Positions 40,974 through 49,392 of a stretch of DNA of 64,000 bases are shown one piece after another (the stretch's first letter is position 1; the number at the start of each line of letters is the position of its first letter). A program made the translations under genes and the position numbers. The notes under the pieces are model-generated. The model saw nothing but the letters and a program-made list of their open reading frames with translations, did no database searches and had not been told where the DNA came from. Origin of the DNA: Microlunatus flavus (lineage in GTDB: Bacteria; Actinomycetota; Actinomycetes; Propionibacteriales; Propionibacteriaceae); contig NZ_FOFA01000002.1 of the NCBI RefSeq assembly GCF_900110855.1, forward strand, positions 62,001-126,000, in the 5' to 3' direction.

Positions 40974-42317
40974 GTGACCGAGCTGCAGCCGTCCACCGAG
41001 CGAACCCTCCGCCGCCTCGTCCTCGAACGTCAGCGTGACGGACGCGTGCCGGGCGTGTTCGCGGGCGTGGTCCGCCAGGGCGGGCTCGTCTGGTCGACGG
41101 GTGTCGGCGCGAAGGACCTCGACCAGCCGGACACGGCGCCCGGGCCGGATGACCAGTTCCTCATCGCGAGCAACACGAAGACCTTCACCGCCGTGCTGAT
41201 CATGCGGCTGCGGGACGAGGGGAAGCTGTCGCTCGACGACACCCTGGCCCGTTTCTTCCCCGAGACGCAGCACGGGAGCATCGCCATCCGGCAGTGCCTC
41301 GCGCACGCGACGGGGATGCAGCGCGAACCCGTCGGCGACATCTGGGAGACCCTGCAGAACCCGGACGAGGAGACGCTGGTCCGCGAGTTCGAGCAGGCCG
41401 AGCGCGTGCACCCGCCGCACCGGCTGTGGCACTACTCCAACCTCGTCTACTCGATGCTCGGCCAGGTCGTGGCCCGCCTCGATGGGCGCAGCTGGGAGGA
41501 GTCGCTGCGCGCGCGCATCCTCGAGCCGCTGGAGATGCGGCGCACGACGGTCGGCTTCGACGGCGCGCACGCGCAGGGCTACTACGTGCCGCCGTTCAGC
41601 GACGTCCCGACGCCCGAACCCGTCCTCGACCTGAAGGGCATGAACCCGTGCGGCGGACTGGCCAGCACGGGGGAGGACCTGGCGCGCTGGTCGGCGTTCG
41701 TCGCCGATCCGGTCGCCGAGGTGCTGTCGCCGGACACGCTCGAGGAGATGTGCGCGCCGCAGATCATGATCGACGCGGAGCGCTGGACGGCGGCGATGGG
41801 TCTCGGCTTCTTCCTGCAGCGCTCGGGCGACCGGACGTACGTCGGCCACACCGGCGGGATGCCGGGTCATGTCACGGCGCTGTTCACCGACCGCGAGGTG
41901 AAGACCGGCGGGGTCGTGCTCACGAGCAGCAGCACCCCGCCCGACATCGCCGGGTGGGCGATCGCGCTGGCCGACAACGTCACCGAGAACGATCCGGTCG
42001 AGCTCGAGCCGTGGCGCCCGGGGACCTCGGTGCCCGAGGAGCTCGTCCCGCTGCTGGGTCGCTGGTACTCCGAGGGGTCGGCCTTCGACTTCTCCGTCCG
42101 CGCGGGCCGCCTGGAGGCGCGTACGCCGAAGCAGCCGGCCCACCAGCCGCCGTCGGTGTTCGAGCGCGTAGGTGACGACCTGTACCGGACGGTGTCGGGC
42201 CGCGAGGCCGGCGAGCTGCTGCGGGTCGCGCGCGACGCGGCGGGCGCGGTGCGCAAGCTCAACTGGGCGACATACCTCGTCACGCGGGCGCCGCTCGCGT
42301 TCGGCGAGCAGGTCTGA
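40974..42317 (+). CDS. Serine hydrolase, beta-lactamase / D-aminopeptidase-like
   Basis: 447 aa. Class C beta-lactamase fold: nucleophile SNTK (SxxK), YSN motif in LWHYSNLVYSM and HTGG near residue 300. The C-terminal 110 residues (PLLGRWYSEGSAFDFSVRAGRLEA) form an extra lipocalin-like beta domain, as in D-aminopeptidase and EstB relatives. Start GTG 40974; TAGTGT at 40961-40966 lies 7 bases upstream, which suggests a leaderless mRNA. No signal peptide is seen, so the protein is probably cytoplasmic. Confidence 0.88.
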   Translation: MTELQPSTERTLRRLVLERQRDGRVPGVFAGVVRQGGLVWSTGVGAKDLDQPDTAPGPDDQFLIASNTKTFTAVLIMRLRDEGKLSLDDTLARFFPETQHGSIAIRQCLAHATGMQREPVGDIWETLQNPDEETLVREFEQAERVHPPHRLWHYSNLVYSMLGQVVARLDGRSWEESLRARILEPLEMRRTTVGFDGAHAQGYYVPPFSDVPTPEPVLDLKGMNPCGGLASTGEDLARWSAFVADPVAEVLSPDTLEEMCAPQIMIDAERWTAAMGLGFFLQRSGDRTYVGHTGGMPGHVTALFTDREVKTGGVVLTSSSTPPDIAGWAIALADNVTENDPVELEPWRPGTSVPEELVPLLGRWYSEGSAFDFSVRAGRLEARTPKQPAHQPPSVFERVGDDLYRTVSGREAGELLRVARDAAGAVRKLNWATYLVTRAPLAFGEQV

Positions 42318-42329
42318 GCGGGCGCCTCG

Positions 42330-42767
42330 GTGGAGCCGACCGCCCAGCCCGCGAGGCGTACGAGGGTGGTGCGCGCGGTGCTGACCGTCCTGGCCGTGCT
42401 CCTGACGCTCGGGGCCTCCGGGATGGCGCTGCTCGTCACCGGCTTCCTGGCGTGCGGCGTCTCGAGCTGCACCGGGGGCGGGTTCGGGCCGGTCTACTCA
42501 CCAGTCGAGGCGCAGGTCGGGCTGCTCGTCGCCGGCCTCGTCCCGCTGCCCCTCACGCTCTGGCTGCTCCGACGCCAGGCCGTCTCGACGCGCGTGCTCG
42601 CGGGCGCCGGTGCCGTCGTCCTCGGCGCCGGGCTCGCCATGGCCGTGCTCGGCCTCGGCCCGAACGGCTGCCCGAGCGGTCAATCGCGCGCGACGGCGGG
42701 TCCGGAGGCGGTCGACCCGGGTTCGGCGACCTGCTCGCGCGACCCCGACGCCCTTCCACGGCGCTAG
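42330..42767 (+). CDS. Small membrane protein
   Basis: 145 aa from GTG 42330, 12 bp after the serine hydrolase. Three hydrophobic segments: VLTVLAVLLTLGASGMALLV, VGLLVAGLVPLPLTLWLL and VLAGAGAVVLGAGLAMAVLGLG, with Cys residues in the loop after the first. No family recognised. Confidence 0.6.
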   Translation: MEPTAQPARRTRVVRAVLTVLAVLLTLGASGMALLVTGFLACGVSSCTGGGFGPVYSPVEAQVGLLVAGLVPLPLTLWLLRRQAVSTRVLAGAGAVVLGAGLAMAVLGLGPNGCPSGQSRATAGPEAVDPGSATCSRDPDALPRR

Positions 42768-42781
42768 CCGCCGGCGCCTGC

Positions 42782-43837
42782 CTAGCGAGCGCGGTAGGCC
42801 CGCGCCTGAGCCGCCGCGTGGCGCTGGTCCGCGGCGTCGATGCTGGCGCGGCTCGACAGGTCGACACCGGCGCGGCGCGCGGCCTGCTTCACGGCGGGCG
42901 ACGTGAGGTCCGGGCGCCGGAACGTCTCCGGGCGGATCGCGCGGTCCTGCGCGGCGTAGCGGCGCTGCTGCGTCCCCAGCCGCTCGGCGGTGTCGAGCGT
43001 CACGGCGCTGCTCGCGGTGCGCAGGGTCAGGGGTGACGTGGTGCCACCGAGCTTGGCGCTGACGAGCGGGGCGTAGCCGGACGCGTGCCCGTTGCGGTTG
43101 GGGTGGTAGGAGTCCGAGGTCGGGCTGGACAGGCCGTTGATCCACTCGGGGGAGTCGCAGACGGCGTGCCCGACGAAGGCGCTCGTCGGGTTGGCGAAGG
43201 CGTACCCGGCGGCGGTCGCTGCGCTCGACAGCTTCCCGTTGAGCAGGTCGGCGGTCTGGTTGAGCCGCGACTCCTCGGTCGGGGAGAACCAGGTGAAGGC
43301 GTTGCAGTCGGAGCCGTTGAAGATCCGCGGGTAGCCGGCGACCACGACGCGGGCGTACGGGGCCCTGGTCTTCACCTGGGTGAGCAACGCGCTGAGCCGG
43401 CTGGGCAGGGTCTGGTTCACGACGCCCTGCGCGCGGTCGATCGCGCCGTTGCAGTTGCTGGCCCAGGCCGGCAGGGCGCAGGTGGTGAGCACGTCGGCGA
43501 AGCCGGCGTCGTTGCCGCCGACGGTGAGGGTGACGTACGCGGTCGACGTGCTGAGCGCGCCGAGCTGGAGGTTCGTGACGTCGGCGACGGTGGCGCCGGA
43601 GCAGGCGCGGAAGTTGAGGGCGTAGCCGCGGCTGGTCGCGATCAGCGCCGGGTAGGCGTAGACGCTGCGCTGGCAGGTGGTCCCGTCGTCGAGGTACGTG
43701 CGGGTGCCGTTCCCGGCCGAGTAGGAGTCGCCGAGCGCGACGTACGCCGGGCTCGCCGCCTGCGCGGGCAGGACGCCGAGGGCCGTCACGACCGCGGCGG
43801 AGGGGAGGCCCACGAGGGCTCGGACGATGGTGCGCAC
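42782..43837 (-). CDS. Secreted SGNH/GDSL hydrolase
   Basis: 351 aa. Signal peptide MRTIVRALVGLPSAAVVTALGVLPAQA. Block I ALGDSYSAGNG (nucleophile Ser), GGND oxyanion Asn and SDSYHPNRNGH (Asp/His) give a full SGNH site; paired Cys residues suggest disulphides, as in the Streptomyces-type lipase family. The 80-residue C-terminal tail, rich in Arg and Ala (LGTQQRRYAAQDRAIRPETF), is not part of the domain. It likely cleaves esters outside the cell. Confidence 0.9.
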   Translation of the reverse strand: MRTIVRALVGLPSAAVVTALGVLPAQAASPAYVALGDSYSAGNGTRTYLDDGTTCQRSVYAYPALIATSRGYALNFRACSGATVADVTNLQLGALSTSTAYVTLTVGGNDAGFADVLTTCALPAWASNCNGAIDRAQGVVNQTLPSRLSALLTQVKTRAPYARVVVAGYPRIFNGSDCNAFTWFSPTEESRLNQTADLLNGKLSSAATAAGYAFANPTSAFVGHAVCDSPEWINGLSSPTSDSYHPNRNGHASGYAPLVSAKLGGTTSPLTLRTASSAVTLDTAERLGTQQRRYAAQDRAIRPETFRRPDLTSPAVKQAARRAGVDLSSRASIDAADQRHAAAQARAYRAR

Positions 43838-43859
43838 GGGGGCCTCCTCGCGCCGGCCC

Positions 43860-43876
43860 CTCGTCGGACCGACGAG
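43860..43876. promoter_or_regulatory. Inverted repeat CTCGTCGG-A-CCGACGAG upstream of the SGNH gene
   Basis: Perfect 8-bp arms around one base, 23 bp before the start at 43837. It could be an operator or a hairpin in the 5' leader. No regulator is adjacent. Confidence 0.4.
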
Positions 43877-43913
43877 CGGAACCTACCGCCGCAGAGGCGG
43901 CTGGGGCAGACGT

Positions 43914-44918
43914 TCAGGTCGGTGTCTCGTCGGCGTGGGCCTGCGCCCACGCCTGCAGGATCTCGGGCTTGAGCCGGCCCCGGTCGGACACGGGGAGGCC
44001 CTGGTCGAAAGCCCATCGGCGTACGTCGGCGGTGGTCGGCTGCGGCGACCCGGCGGACTCGTCGGCTCGCGCCGACACGACGGCTGGCTCCCGGTCGACC
44101 GCCGCGACGCGCCGGTCGGCCGCCTCCTGGTCGGCGAACCACCGGAGGGCGGCGGCGAGGTAGCGGTAGGTCCACTCCTCGGCGAGCTTGCGGGTCTCGC
44201 AGAACACGATGGGCACGCCCGGGTAGCGCACCTGGAGCTCGGCGAGACCGTCGGCGACGACGGCCGGCCGGACGTGCTCCTGGGCGAAGACCCGTGAGTA
44301 GCGCTCCTCGACCACGACGGCGGCCCGGGGGAGCGCGGCGAGCTCGGCGAGGGCGAAGCGGAGCCGCCCGCTGGTCAGGCTGCTGGTCAGGTCCTCCAGC
44401 GACTTGCGCTCGACCGCCGCGACGACCGTGCCTGCGTGCTCGACGGCGTAGTCACCGCTGCGGAGCGCACGGCGCTCGGTGCTCGCCTGCCGGCCGGCGA
44501 AGCGGTAGGGGTAGCGCTCGTGGGTGTCGACGACGATCACCAGGTCGGCGATGCCGGCGGCGCGAGCGCTCGGCAGGCTGACGTCGGGCCGGGCCTGCTT
44601 GCGCGTCCGGGGCGCCTGCCAGAACACGACCTCGCGCCCGCGCGCCTGGGTGTAGACGATCTGCGAGCGTGACTCGCGGCCGCGCTGGGCGACGAGGTCG
44701 ATCGCGGCACCCCGGCGTACGCAGCTGCTGAGCGGGACCTGCTCGACCAGGTCCGGTTCGGCGGGCCAGTCGTGCCGGGAGACCGGGTGGCAGTAGAGCG
44801 CGGATGTGCGCGGCCAGGTGCCCTTGGTGCGGAAGACCAGTCCGTCGCCGAGCGGCACCCGGACCAGGAAGGGCAGGCTGCTGCCCTCGTCGGGGTTGCG
44901 CGCGACCAGCAGGTCCAC
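43914..44918 (-). CDS. ERCC4-type nuclease with Lsr2-like C-terminal DNA-binding domain
   Basis: 334 aa. ERCC4 nuclease core at about residues 120-235: LVIVVDTHERYPYRFAGRQA and VAAVERKSLEDLTSSLTSGRL (the D...ERK pattern). The last 40 residues ADVRRWAFDQGLPVSDRGRLKPEILQAWAQAH match the C-terminal AT-hook-like domain of Lsr2, the actinobacterial H-NS analogue. The N-terminal 110 residues are an undescribed domain with VPLSSCVRRGAAIDLVAQRG. So it may cut DNA at AT-rich, xenogeneic tracts. GTG start at 44918. Stands alone. Confidence 0.8.
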   Translation of the reverse strand: MDLLVARNPDEGSSLPFLVRVPLGDGLVFRTKGTWPRTSALYCHPVSRHDWPAEPDLVEQVPLSSCVRRGAAIDLVAQRGRESRSQIVYTQARGREVVFWQAPRTRKQARPDVSLPSARAAGIADLVIVVDTHERYPYRFAGRQASTERRALRSGDYAVEHAGTVVAAVERKSLEDLTSSLTSGRLRFALAELAALPRAAVVVEERYSRVFAQEHVRPAVVADGLAELQVRYPGVPIVFCETRKLAEEWTYRYLAAALRWFADQEAADRRVAAVDREPAVVSARADESAGSPQPTTADVRRWAFDQGLPVSDRGRLKPEILQAWAQAHADETPT

Positions 44919-44947
44919 GTCCCCAGTCTGCCGGGCGGGCGTGGGGT

Positions 44948-45907
44948 TCAGGGGATCAGCGCGAGCTTGCCGCCCGGGTGCTGGCTCTGCAGCAGGTCGA
45001 GCGCTTCGCGGCCCTGGTCGAGCGGAAACGTGCGGGCCATCGGCACCACCAGGTCGCCGCGCCCGGCCATGGCGATCAGGTCAGCCCGGACGCGGTCGCG
45101 GTAGGCCGCGCTCTCCGGCATGGCCCCGCCGATGGCGCGGAACCCGTCCTGCTTCGCGCGAGCGGGCGCCGCGACGGTGACGATGCGCGACCGGTCGGCG
45201 ACGAGCTCGAGCGAGACGTCGACGGCCTCGTCGGTGCCGACGGTGTCGAGTGCCGCGGCCACCCCCTCGGGTGCGGCCTCGCGGACGCGGTCGGCGAGAC
45301 CGGGGCCGTACGTGACGGCCTCGCCGCCGAAGCGCCGCACGACGTCCAGGTTGTGCTCGCCCGCGGTGCCGATGACGGTGACGCCGAGCTGCCGGGCCTG
45401 CTGCAGGACGCTCACCCCGACCGCGCCGGAGGCGCCGTGCACGAGGATCGTCTCGCCTGCGCGGGCTCCGGTGACGTGGAGCATCTCGGCCGCGGTGCAG
45501 CCGGCGAGGAGCAGGTTGGCGCCCTCGGGGAAGTCGAGGGCGTCCGGGAGCGCGAAGACGTCCTTCGCGGGCACGGTCACCGCGCTGGCGTAGCCGCCGC
45601 TGATGCGGAAGGCCAGCACGCGGTCGCCGATCGACCCGCGGCCGGAGGCGATCTCGGTGCCCTCGCCGAGCGCGGTGAGCTCGCCGGCGACCTCGAAGCC
45701 GACCGGGTGCGGCAGCGCGCTGGTGTCGGTGCCCTGGAGCACGCGCTTGTAGTCGGCCGGGTTCATGCCGGCGGCGCGGACCGAGATCGTGACCTCACCC
45801 GGACCCGGGGCCGGGAGCTCGACCTCCTGCAGCTCGAGGCCGTCGAGGTCGCCGTACCGGGTCGCCACCCATCGCTTCGCCACGGCCCCATTGAACGCTG
45901 CGGGCAT
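44948..45907 (-). CDS. Zinc-type alcohol dehydrogenase-like / quinone oxidoreductase
   Basis: 319 aa MDR protein. GroES-like N-terminus (VRAAGMNPADYKRVL), then NADPH-binding VHGASGAVGVSVLQQARQLG and FRISGGYASAVTVPA. No structural zinc Cys cluster is present, so it is of the zinc-free quinone reductase type. Start at 45907 (ATG) or the GTG 45883. A repeat fragment sits just upstream. Confidence 0.85.
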   Translation of the reverse strand: MPAAFNGAVAKRWVATRYGDLDGLELQEVELPAPGPGEVTISVRAAGMNPADYKRVLQGTDTSALPHPVGFEVAGELTALGEGTEIASGRGSIGDRVLAFRISGGYASAVTVPAKDVFALPDALDFPEGANLLLAGCTAAEMLHVTGARAGETILVHGASGAVGVSVLQQARQLGVTVIGTAGEHNLDVVRRFGGEAVTYGPGLADRVREAAPEGVAAALDTVGTDEAVDVSLELVADRSRIVTVAAPARAKQDGFRAIGGAMPESAAYRDRVRADLIAMAGRGDLVVPMARTFPLDQGREALDLLQSQHPGGKLALIP

Positions 45908-45922
45908 CGGGGACGTGGGCGC

Positions 45923-45946
45923 GCCCTTCGACAGGCTCAGGGAGCG
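45923..45946. repeat. Dispersed repeat fragment between the MDR and XRE genes
   Basis: GCCCTTCGACAGGCTCAGGG plus AGCG, one reverse-orientation core. The XRE gene at 45959 ends within an adjacent CTGAGCCTG remnant. Confidence 0.75.
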
Positions 45947-45958
45947 GAGCCGGCAGGC

Positions 45959-46213
45959 TCAGGTGAGGTCGTCCGGCTCCAGGGCCGCGTGCAGCGCGTC
46001 GAGGTGGCCGAGGGTCTTGACCACGGTCAGGAACGTCCCGAGCCCGACGCCCGGGTCGCCGCCCTCGACGCGCCGTACGGTCGCGCGGCTGAGGTTGGAC
46101 CGTTCGGCGAGCTGGTCGACGCTCAGGTCCTGCTGCTCCCGCAGGGCGGCGAGCTGCGCACCGAGCTGGGCGGCGGCGCGGCCCGTACGGACGGCGCGAG
46201 GGCGGGAGGCCAT
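45959..46213 (-). CDS. XRE family helix-turn-helix regulator
   Basis: 84 aa. One HTH: LGAQLAALREQQDLSVDQLAERSNLSRATVRRVEGGDPGVGLGTFLTVVKTLG. It could regulate the MDR gene downstream on the same strand. ATG start at 46213. The final residues ...DDLT and TGA run into a repeat remnant (CACCTGAGCCTG). Confidence 0.8.
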   Translation of the reverse strand: MASRPRAVRTGRAAAQLGAQLAALREQQDLSVDQLAERSNLSRATVRRVEGGDPGVGLGTFLTVVKTLGHLDALHAALEPDDLT

Positions 46214-46271
46214 GTCGACCGACGATACGACCGCGCCGGCGCCGCTCAGGAACGCCGCGGCGCCCGGCGGC

Positions 46272-47153
46272 TCACCCCAGCGCCTCCACCTGGGGCCGGA
46301 GCACCTCGGTCGCCCACGTGCGCAGGCTGGTCGGCGTGGTGTTCTCCCGCGTGCGGGTGACGGCGAGGTCGAGCCCCCGCTCCTTGGCGACGTCCATGTC
46401 GACGAGCGCCCGCGCGACGGCCGCGGACATCCCGTAGCGCTGGTACGTCTCCAGGTCGGCGGCCCGGTCGCCGCGCTCGTAGCGGACCGGCCGCTCGAGG
46501 ACCTCGGAGAGGACCGCCGCGACATGGTCCAGCGAGAGGTCCTCGGGCCCCAGGAGGTCGACGGTGTCCTGCCCGGTCCAGGTGCCGTCGCGCAGCAGCC
46601 GGGCGGCGGCGTCCCCGATGTCGCGCGTCGCCACCATGGGCAGCTTCAGGTCGGCGGGCAGGGTGCCGGTCAGGACACCGTCGGCGAGCGAGCGCACCTG
46701 CCGCTCGAGGTTGTCGATGAACGTCGCGTTCGCGAGGACGCGCACGTGCGCCCCGGTGCTGCGGAACAGGTCGTCCATGGCCAGCGAGGCCGAGACGTGC
46801 CCGGCGTAGAGGCCCGTGCCGCGACCGAGGGCGGAGACGGTGACCACACGCGGCACGCCGTGGCGCACGACCGCCTCTGCCCCGGGGATGCTCGCGGTCA
46901 GGTAGGTCTCGTAGATGCTCGACGCGGTCGGGTCGGCGGGCATCAGCCAGAAGAGGGCGTCGGCGCCCCGGAGGGCCCGGTCGACGACGTCGGGGTCGCG
47001 GTGGGAGCCCTGGACCACCTCGAAGCGGCGCCGGACGGCGTCGTCCAGCTTGGCGGAGTCGCGAACGACGACGCGGACCTCAGCGTCGTGGGCGAGCAGG
47101 TCGGTGAGGACGCGGCCACCGATGTGGCCGGTGGCGGAGGTGAGGACGATCAT
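46272..47153 (-). CDS. NmrA-like NAD(P)-binding protein
   Basis: 293 aa. N-terminal IVLTSATGHIGGRVLTDLLAH is the Rossmann motif of NmrA/HSCARG-type proteins; the remainder fits atypical SDRs without the Tyr/Lys pair. Such proteins act as redox-sensing regulators or quinone reductases. ATG at 47153 with AGGAG five bases upstream. Divergent from a TetR gene with a shared operator. Confidence 0.85.
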   Translation of the reverse strand: MIVLTSATGHIGGRVLTDLLAHDAEVRVVVRDSAKLDDAVRRRFEVVQGSHRDPDVVDRALRGADALFWLMPADPTASSIYETYLTASIPGAEAVVRHGVPRVVTVSALGRGTGLYAGHVSASLAMDDLFRSTGAHVRVLANATFIDNLERQVRSLADGVLTGTLPADLKLPMVATRDIGDAAARLLRDGTWTGQDTVDLLGPEDLSLDHVAAVLSEVLERPVRYERGDRAADLETYQRYGMSAAVARALVDMDVAKERGLDLAVTRTRENTTPTSLRTWATEVLRPQVEALG

Positions 47154-47175
47154 GGGCACTCCTGGTCGAGGTACT

Positions 47176-47202
47176 AAGTAAACTCGACTGTACCGTTTAC
47201 TT
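47176..47202. promoter_or_regulatory. TetR operator AAGTAAAC-N11-GTTTACTT
   Basis: Perfect 8-bp arms spaced by 11 bp in the 61-bp gap between the divergent NmrA-like and TetR genes. The AT-rich arms stand out in this genome. It likely serves both promoters. Confidence 0.75.
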
Positions 47203-47214
47203 CAGGGAGTGTCG

Positions 47215-47838
47215 ATGGCCCGCCGTGGTGACGTGCTGCACGAGCACATCCTCGACGTGGCCAAGCAGGTCTTCCTCGAGCTCGGCTACGAGCGCACGTC
47301 GATGGACGTCGTCGCGGCCCGCGCGGCGACCTCGAAGCGCTCGCTCTACGCGCACTTCCCGACCAAGGAGGCGCTGTTCGGCGCCTGCATCGAGCGGCTG
47401 CACACCCTGTTCGAGGGGCGCCTCTCGGTGCCGTCGCAGTACGCCGACGAGCCGCTCGAGGCGGTGGTGCGCTATTGCGCACGGTTCCGCCAGCTGCTCG
47501 CGTACGCGCCGATCGTCCGCATCAGCCGCATGGGCATCACCGAGGCCGACCGGCTCCCGGAGGCGTCGCGGGCGCTCTACGCGTCGTACGTGGGGGTCGC
47601 CCTGGGGGCGCTGGCCGCGCACCTCGCCGAACGGTGCACGGTGCCGGCCGACGACGCGCCGGTGCTGGCCGAACGGCTGGTGGGCGCGACGGTCTTCGGC
47701 TTCTGGAGCCGCGCGCTGTTCGGCCTGGAGGCCCTGCGCGACGACATGCCCGACGCGGCCGCGCTCGCCGAGGACGTCGACCTCGAGGCGGTCCGTGCCG
47801 TCGTCGGCGTCGAGCTCGGCCGAGGCTCGCTGACCTGA
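47215..47838 (+). CDS. TetR family transcriptional regulator
   Basis: 207 aa. HTH at the N-terminus: ILDVAKQVFLELGYERTSMDVVAARAATSKRSLYAHFPTKEALF. The C-terminal ligand domain is helical. ATG at 47215 with AGGGAG upstream; an upstream GTG (47209) is inside that site. It probably represses itself and the NmrA-like gene through the palindrome at 47176. Confidence 0.9.
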   Translation: MARRGDVLHEHILDVAKQVFLELGYERTSMDVVAARAATSKRSLYAHFPTKEALFGACIERLHTLFEGRLSVPSQYADEPLEAVVRYCARFRQLLAYAPIVRISRMGITEADRLPEASRALYASYVGVALGALAAHLAERCTVPADDAPVLAERLVGATVFGFWSRALFGLEALRDDMPDAAALAEDVDLEAVRAVVGVELGRGSLT

Positions 47839-47841
47839 GGG

Positions 47842-48774
47842 TCAGCGCGGCAGGTCGTACGTGACGTCGGTGAGCTCCTCGCTGACGTCCCAGAGGCGCT
47901 CGCCGACCACGGCGTCGCGGGCGCGGGCGCTCATCCCGACGCGGGTCGGCGTGCCCCGGACCTCGCCGACGCCGGACGGGCCGAAGTAGTCGCCGGGCAC
48001 CACGTCGGGCATGGTCGCCGCGTAGAGGCTGGGCAGCGCGCCCGCCGAGGCCGGCTGCCCGGTCAGCTGGCTGGCCAGCTTGGAGACCCGCGCGAACGGG
48101 CCCGAGCTGCCAGCGAACCCGGTGTAGAGCTCGGTGTCTGACCCGCCGGGGTGCGCGGCGGCTGCGGCCACCGTCGAACCGGCGCGGTTGAGCCGGCGGA
48201 CGAGCTCGCGGGTGAAGAGCAGGTTCGCGAGCTTGCTCTGCCCGTACGCGAGCCAGCGCTGGTAGTGCCGCTCCGACTGCAGGTCGTCGAAGTCGATGCG
48301 GCCCATGCGGTGCCCCAGGCTCGACACGTTCACGACCCGCGCCGCGCGCGCCTGGCGCAGGGCGGGCAGCAGCAGGCCGGTGAGCGCGAAGTGGCCGAGG
48401 TGGTTCGTCCCCAGCTGGCGCTCGAAGCCGTCGACGGTGCGGTCGTACGGCACGGCCATGACGCCGGCGTTGTTCACGAGGACGTCCAGCGGGCCGTGCC
48501 AGTCCTCGGCGAACCGTCGCACCGACGACAGGTCGGCGAGGTCGAGGATCGCGAGATCGGCTGTGCCGGGGCCGTCGCCGAGCTGGCTGCGGACCTGCTC
48601 CACCGCCGCGCGGCCGCGCTCCTCGCTACGGCAGGCCAGCGTGGTCCAGGCACCGTGCCGGGCGAGCTGCAGCGCGGTCTGCAGGCCGAGCCCGCTGTTG
48701 GCGCCCGTGACCACGGCACGCAGGCCGGTGAGGTCGGGGATGTCGTTCTCGGTCCAGCCGCTCGCGGTGCTCAC
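47842..48774 (-). CDS. SDR oxidoreductase (retinol-dehydrogenase-like)
   Basis: 310 aa. TGANSGLGLQTALQLA, NNAGVMAVP, VSSLGHRMG and YGQSKLAN with Tyr/Lys. This long C-terminal form resembles WW-domain/retinol-type SDRs that are common in actinobacteria. GTG start at 48774 with a TACGCT -10-like box 6 bases upstream, so possibly leaderless. It ends 3 bp from the TetR gene end (convergent). Confidence 0.87.
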   Translation of the reverse strand: MSTASGWTENDIPDLTGLRAVVTGANSGLGLQTALQLARHGAWTTLACRSEERGRAAVEQVRSQLGDGPGTADLAILDLADLSSVRRFAEDWHGPLDVLVNNAGVMAVPYDRTVDGFERQLGTNHLGHFALTGLLLPALRQARAARVVNVSSLGHRMGRIDFDDLQSERHYQRWLAYGQSKLANLLFTRELVRRLNRAGSTVAAAAAHPGGSDTELYTGFAGSSGPFARVSKLASQLTGQPASAGALPSLYAATMPDVVPGDYFGPSGVGEVRGTPTRVGMSARARDAVVGERLWDVSEELTDVTYDLPR

Positions 48775-48812
48775 ACGTCGAGCGTAGTGAGGCCACCGGA
48801 GCCGGGGAGCGG

Positions 48813-49208
48813 TCAGGCGGTGGTCGCAGCGGCGCGCCGACCGACGAGCCGGTCGCGTCCGGCCCAGGCCACGAGCGCGGCGAGGACCAGCAGGACCAGG
48901 GGCGACCAGGGCGGGCTGCCCAGGACGGTGAGGTTCGTGGCGGTGGCGCCGACCATGAGCAGCGCCAGGCCGGCGGCCGCGAGCGCGCTGATCCGCGGCA
49001 CGAGCACACCGACGCCACCGGCGACCTCGAGCGCGCCGACGAGGAAGCGGAGCCACTGCCCGGCGCCGATGTCGGCGAACATCGTCACCATCGCCGGCTC
49101 GCCGACGAGCTTGCTCGCGCCGGCGCCGAGGAAGGTCAGGGCCAGCGCGGCCCGGGCCAGCCAGACGAGCACGGTGACGGCGACGCTGCGGCGGGGTTGG
49201 GTGGGCAT
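48813..49208 (-). CDS. DoxX family membrane protein
   Basis: 131 aa, four hydrophobic segments. LARAALALTFLGAGASKLVGEPAMVTMFADIGAGQWLRFLVGALEVAGGVGVL is typical for DoxX. ATG at 49208 with GAGGAG upstream; upstream codons in the same frame lack membrane similarity. Function in redox or quinone contexts is assumed for the family. Confidence 0.85.
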   Translation of the reverse strand: MPTQPRRSVAVTVLVWLARAALALTFLGAGASKLVGEPAMVTMFADIGAGQWLRFLVGALEVAGGVGVLVPRISALAAAGLALLMVGATATNLTVLGSPPWSPLVLLVLAALVAWAGRDRLVGRRAAATTA

Positions 49209-49284
49209 GGCGGCTCCTCGGGTCCGGTGAGGAGGTGGACCGGCGGTGGGGCCCGTCCTCATCGGCCGCGCCGTCCCGATCTCG

Positions 49285-49345
49285 GCGAACCGCTGACTCC
49301 CGACGGGCCCTCGGGCCGGATCGCCGTCGTCCCTCAGCGGTTCGC
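49285..49345. terminator. Long inverted repeat after the deaminase gene
   Basis: GCGAACCGCTGA (49285-49296) and TCAGCGGTTCGC (49334-49345) pair perfectly over 12 bp; the 37-bp loop holds a second hairpin around GGGCCCTCGGGCC. It lies downstream of the deaminase stop (49393) and upstream of doxX. Probable terminator. Confidence 0.55.
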
Positions 49346-49392
49346 GGGGATGAGGGCGGGGTGCGGCGTGCGGGGTGCGGGGTTCGGTGCGC

